Positions 60,477 to 61,614 of a DNA stretch of 61,614 nucleotides are shown piece after piece. The first letter of the stretch is position 1; each line of letters starts with the position of its first letter. Source of the DNA: an uncultured Bacilli bacterium (GTDB taxonomy: Bacteria; Bacillota_I; Bacilli_A; RF39; UBA660); assembly GCA_944371325.1 (NCBI GenBank), contig CALVXO010000006.1:1-61614 (forward strand), read 5' to 3'. The notes beneath the pieces were generated by a model, which had not been told where the DNA came from, made no database searches, and was given only the letters and a program-made list of their open reading frames with translations. The position numbers and the translations under genes were made by a program.

Positions 60477-61574
60477 TTGAAAATATGTGTTTATGCAATT
60501 TGTAAAAACGAAGAAAAATTTGTCGATAGATTTTACGAGTCTGCAAAAGACGCTGATGGAATTTACGTACTTGATACAGGATCTACAGATGATACAGTTA
60601 ACAAATTAAAAAGCCATGGTGTAATAGTTGATCAAAAAAAAATAGATCCATGGCGTTTTGATGTGGCAAGAAATCTATCTTTAGATATGATACCAGAAGA
60701 CTTTGATGTTTGTGTTTGCCTAGATTTAGACGAAGTATTAATTAAGGGTTGGAAAGAAATTATTTTAAATAACTGGAAGGATGATACAACAAGATTAAGA
60801 TACAATTACATTTGGAGTCACGATGAATATGGAAAACCAGCCGTAAATTTTTTATGTGATAAAATACATAGCCGTAAAAACTATAGATGGGTTAATCCTG
60901 TTCATGAAGTATTAAAATGTAATAAAGAAGAAAAGTTTATAACTTGTGAAGATCTCACTATCGAACATTTTCCAGATTCAACTAAATCTAGATCAAGCTA
61001 TTTACCTTTATTAGAATTAGCGGTTAAAGAAGATCCGACTAATGATCGCAATACTCATTATTTAGGTCGGGAATATATGTTTCATCAAAGATGGAATGAA
61101 GCAATTGATATGCTATTAAAACATTTATCACTTCCTACAGCATTATGGAAAGATGAAAGATGTGCATCAATGAGATTTGTTGCTAGATGTTACAAAAATT
61201 TAAATAGATTTGAAGAAGCGAAAATGTGGCTTAATAAAGCGATTATAGAAGCACCATATTTAAGAGATCCATACATTGAACTAGCTTTACTATATTATCA
61301 ATTAAACGATTGGAATAATGTCATTAAATATTGTAATCAAGCATTAGAAATTAAAACTCATGCTAAAAGTTATATTAATGAACCATTTAGTTGGGATCAT
61401 ACGGTATACGATTTATTATCAATTGCATATTATAATTTAAAAGATTATCAAAAATCATTAGATAATATTAATAAAGCTTTAGAAATTAGTCCTTTAGATA
61501 AAAGATTAATTAATAATAAAATAATAATTGAAAAAACTTTTTTAATTAAAAAGTCAAGTGCAACTTTTGAATAA
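60477..61574 (+). CDS. Family 2 glycosyltransferase with C-terminal TPR-like repeats
   Basis: The 365-aa product starts at TTG 60477 after GGGTGA. The N-terminal half is a GT-A fold: ICVYAICKNEEKFVDRF, VLDTGSTDDTVNKL, CLDLDEVLIKGW (metal-binding DxD-like). The C-terminal half has about four TPR-like helical pairs, for example DPYIELALLYYQLNDWNNVI and HTVYDLLSIAYYNLKDYQKS. Such proteins resemble SunS-type S-glycosyltransferases and phage or spore surface sugar transferases. The acceptor is unknown, and no peptide substrate gene is visible before the window ends. Confidence 0.85.
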   Translation: MKICVYAICKNEEKFVDRFYESAKDADGIYVLDTGSTDDTVNKLKSHGVIVDQKKIDPWRFDVARNLSLDMIPEDFDVCVCLDLDEVLIKGWKEIILNNWKDDTTRLRYNYIWSHDEYGKPAVNFLCDKIHSRKNYRWVNPVHEVLKCNKEEKFITCEDLTIEHFPDSTKSRSSYLPLLELAVKEDPTNDRNTHYLGREYMFHQRWNEAIDMLLKHLSLPTALWKDERCASMRFVARCYKNLNRFEEAKMWLNKAIIEAPYLRDPYIELALLYYQLNDWNNVIKYCNQALEIKTHAKSYINEPFSWDHTVYDLLSIAYYNLKDYQKSLDNINKALEISPLDKRLINNKIIIEKTFLIKKSSATFE

Positions 61575-61614
61575 GTATAATATTCTACAGATAACATGTT
61601 TATGCCGAGAAAAC

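Noticed and set aside
1..61614. Recoding of TGA as tryptophan, considered because of the very low GC content
   Set aside because: Tryptophan is encoded by TGG throughout, and TGA acts as a real stop (for example at 41766-41768).
1..61614. CRISPR array or cas genes
   Set aside because: No regularly spaced direct repeats of 23-50 bp and no Cas-like proteins were seen.

Overview
This window is very AT-rich, uses the standard code (TGA serves as a stop, for example at 41766-41768), and is densely packed with genes carrying AGGTGA or AAAGGAG ribosome-binding sites. The gene content points to an endospore-forming, peptidoglycan-walled, low-GC Firmicute. The spore markers are germination protease GPR, coat protein GerQ, YabP, YabQ, a Cse60-like protein, a SirA-like protein and a collagen-like spore-surface protein. 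I infer an uncultured, probably gut-associated, deep-branching member of class Bacilli. No phylogenetic test was possible.

Layout. 1-15.7 kb is core genome, mostly on the minus strand: tRNA-Gly, a Ca2+/Na+ antiporter, gltX, the conserved yneF-sirA-tkt group, a probable 6S RNA, ttcA-like, T-box-controlled pheST, four small unknown genes, dinB, a collagen-like protein and gmk. 15.7-27.6 kb is a cell-wall locus (ftsI/spoVD, mraY, an ftsW/spoVE-type SEDS gene) whose SEDS gene is cut in two by a 6.3-kb element. That element carries a large serine recombinase. It sits at a GG dinucleotide flanked in the rebuilt gene by a perfect 7-bp palindrome, and its removal would restore a 359-codon gene in frame. 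Its cargo is a tight four-gene operon: nucleotidyltransferase, class I aminoacyl-tRNA-synthetase-like protein, RlmN/Cfr-like radical SAM enzyme and S51/type-1-GATase-like protein. I could not match this operon to a described system.

27.6-33 kb is an accessory patch: a DUF4143 ATPase, an internally duplicated protein, two tandem S66 peptidases (one without its nucleophile), a tRNA-Pro remnant, a promoter-plus-hairpin that may make a ~50-nt RNA, and three copies of a hairpin derived from the 5' end of ftsI. 33-39 kb holds a small alarmone synthetase, adenosine deaminase, galE, a MurJ/SpoVB-type flippase, a Fic protein, Cse60-like and a YgjP-like metalloprotease.

39.3-40.8 kb encodes a membrane-anchored protein with two GC-rich 95-bp segments. 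Their 15 differences all fit adenine-directed mutagenesis of one template, and each segment is followed by a hairpin. This is the signature of a diversity-generating retroelement target. No reverse transcriptase is present in the window.

41-61.6 kb returns to core functions: YihY, two GGDEF proteins, gatCAB with a CamS-like lipoprotein, pduL, gerQ, lemA, divIC-yabQ-yabP, gpr, rpsT, a transglutaminase-like protein, a histidine kinase, an EIIB-like protein without its cysteine, an intact SEDS gene, rpmF-yceD-tmcAL, miaA and a glycosyltransferase with TPR-like repeats.
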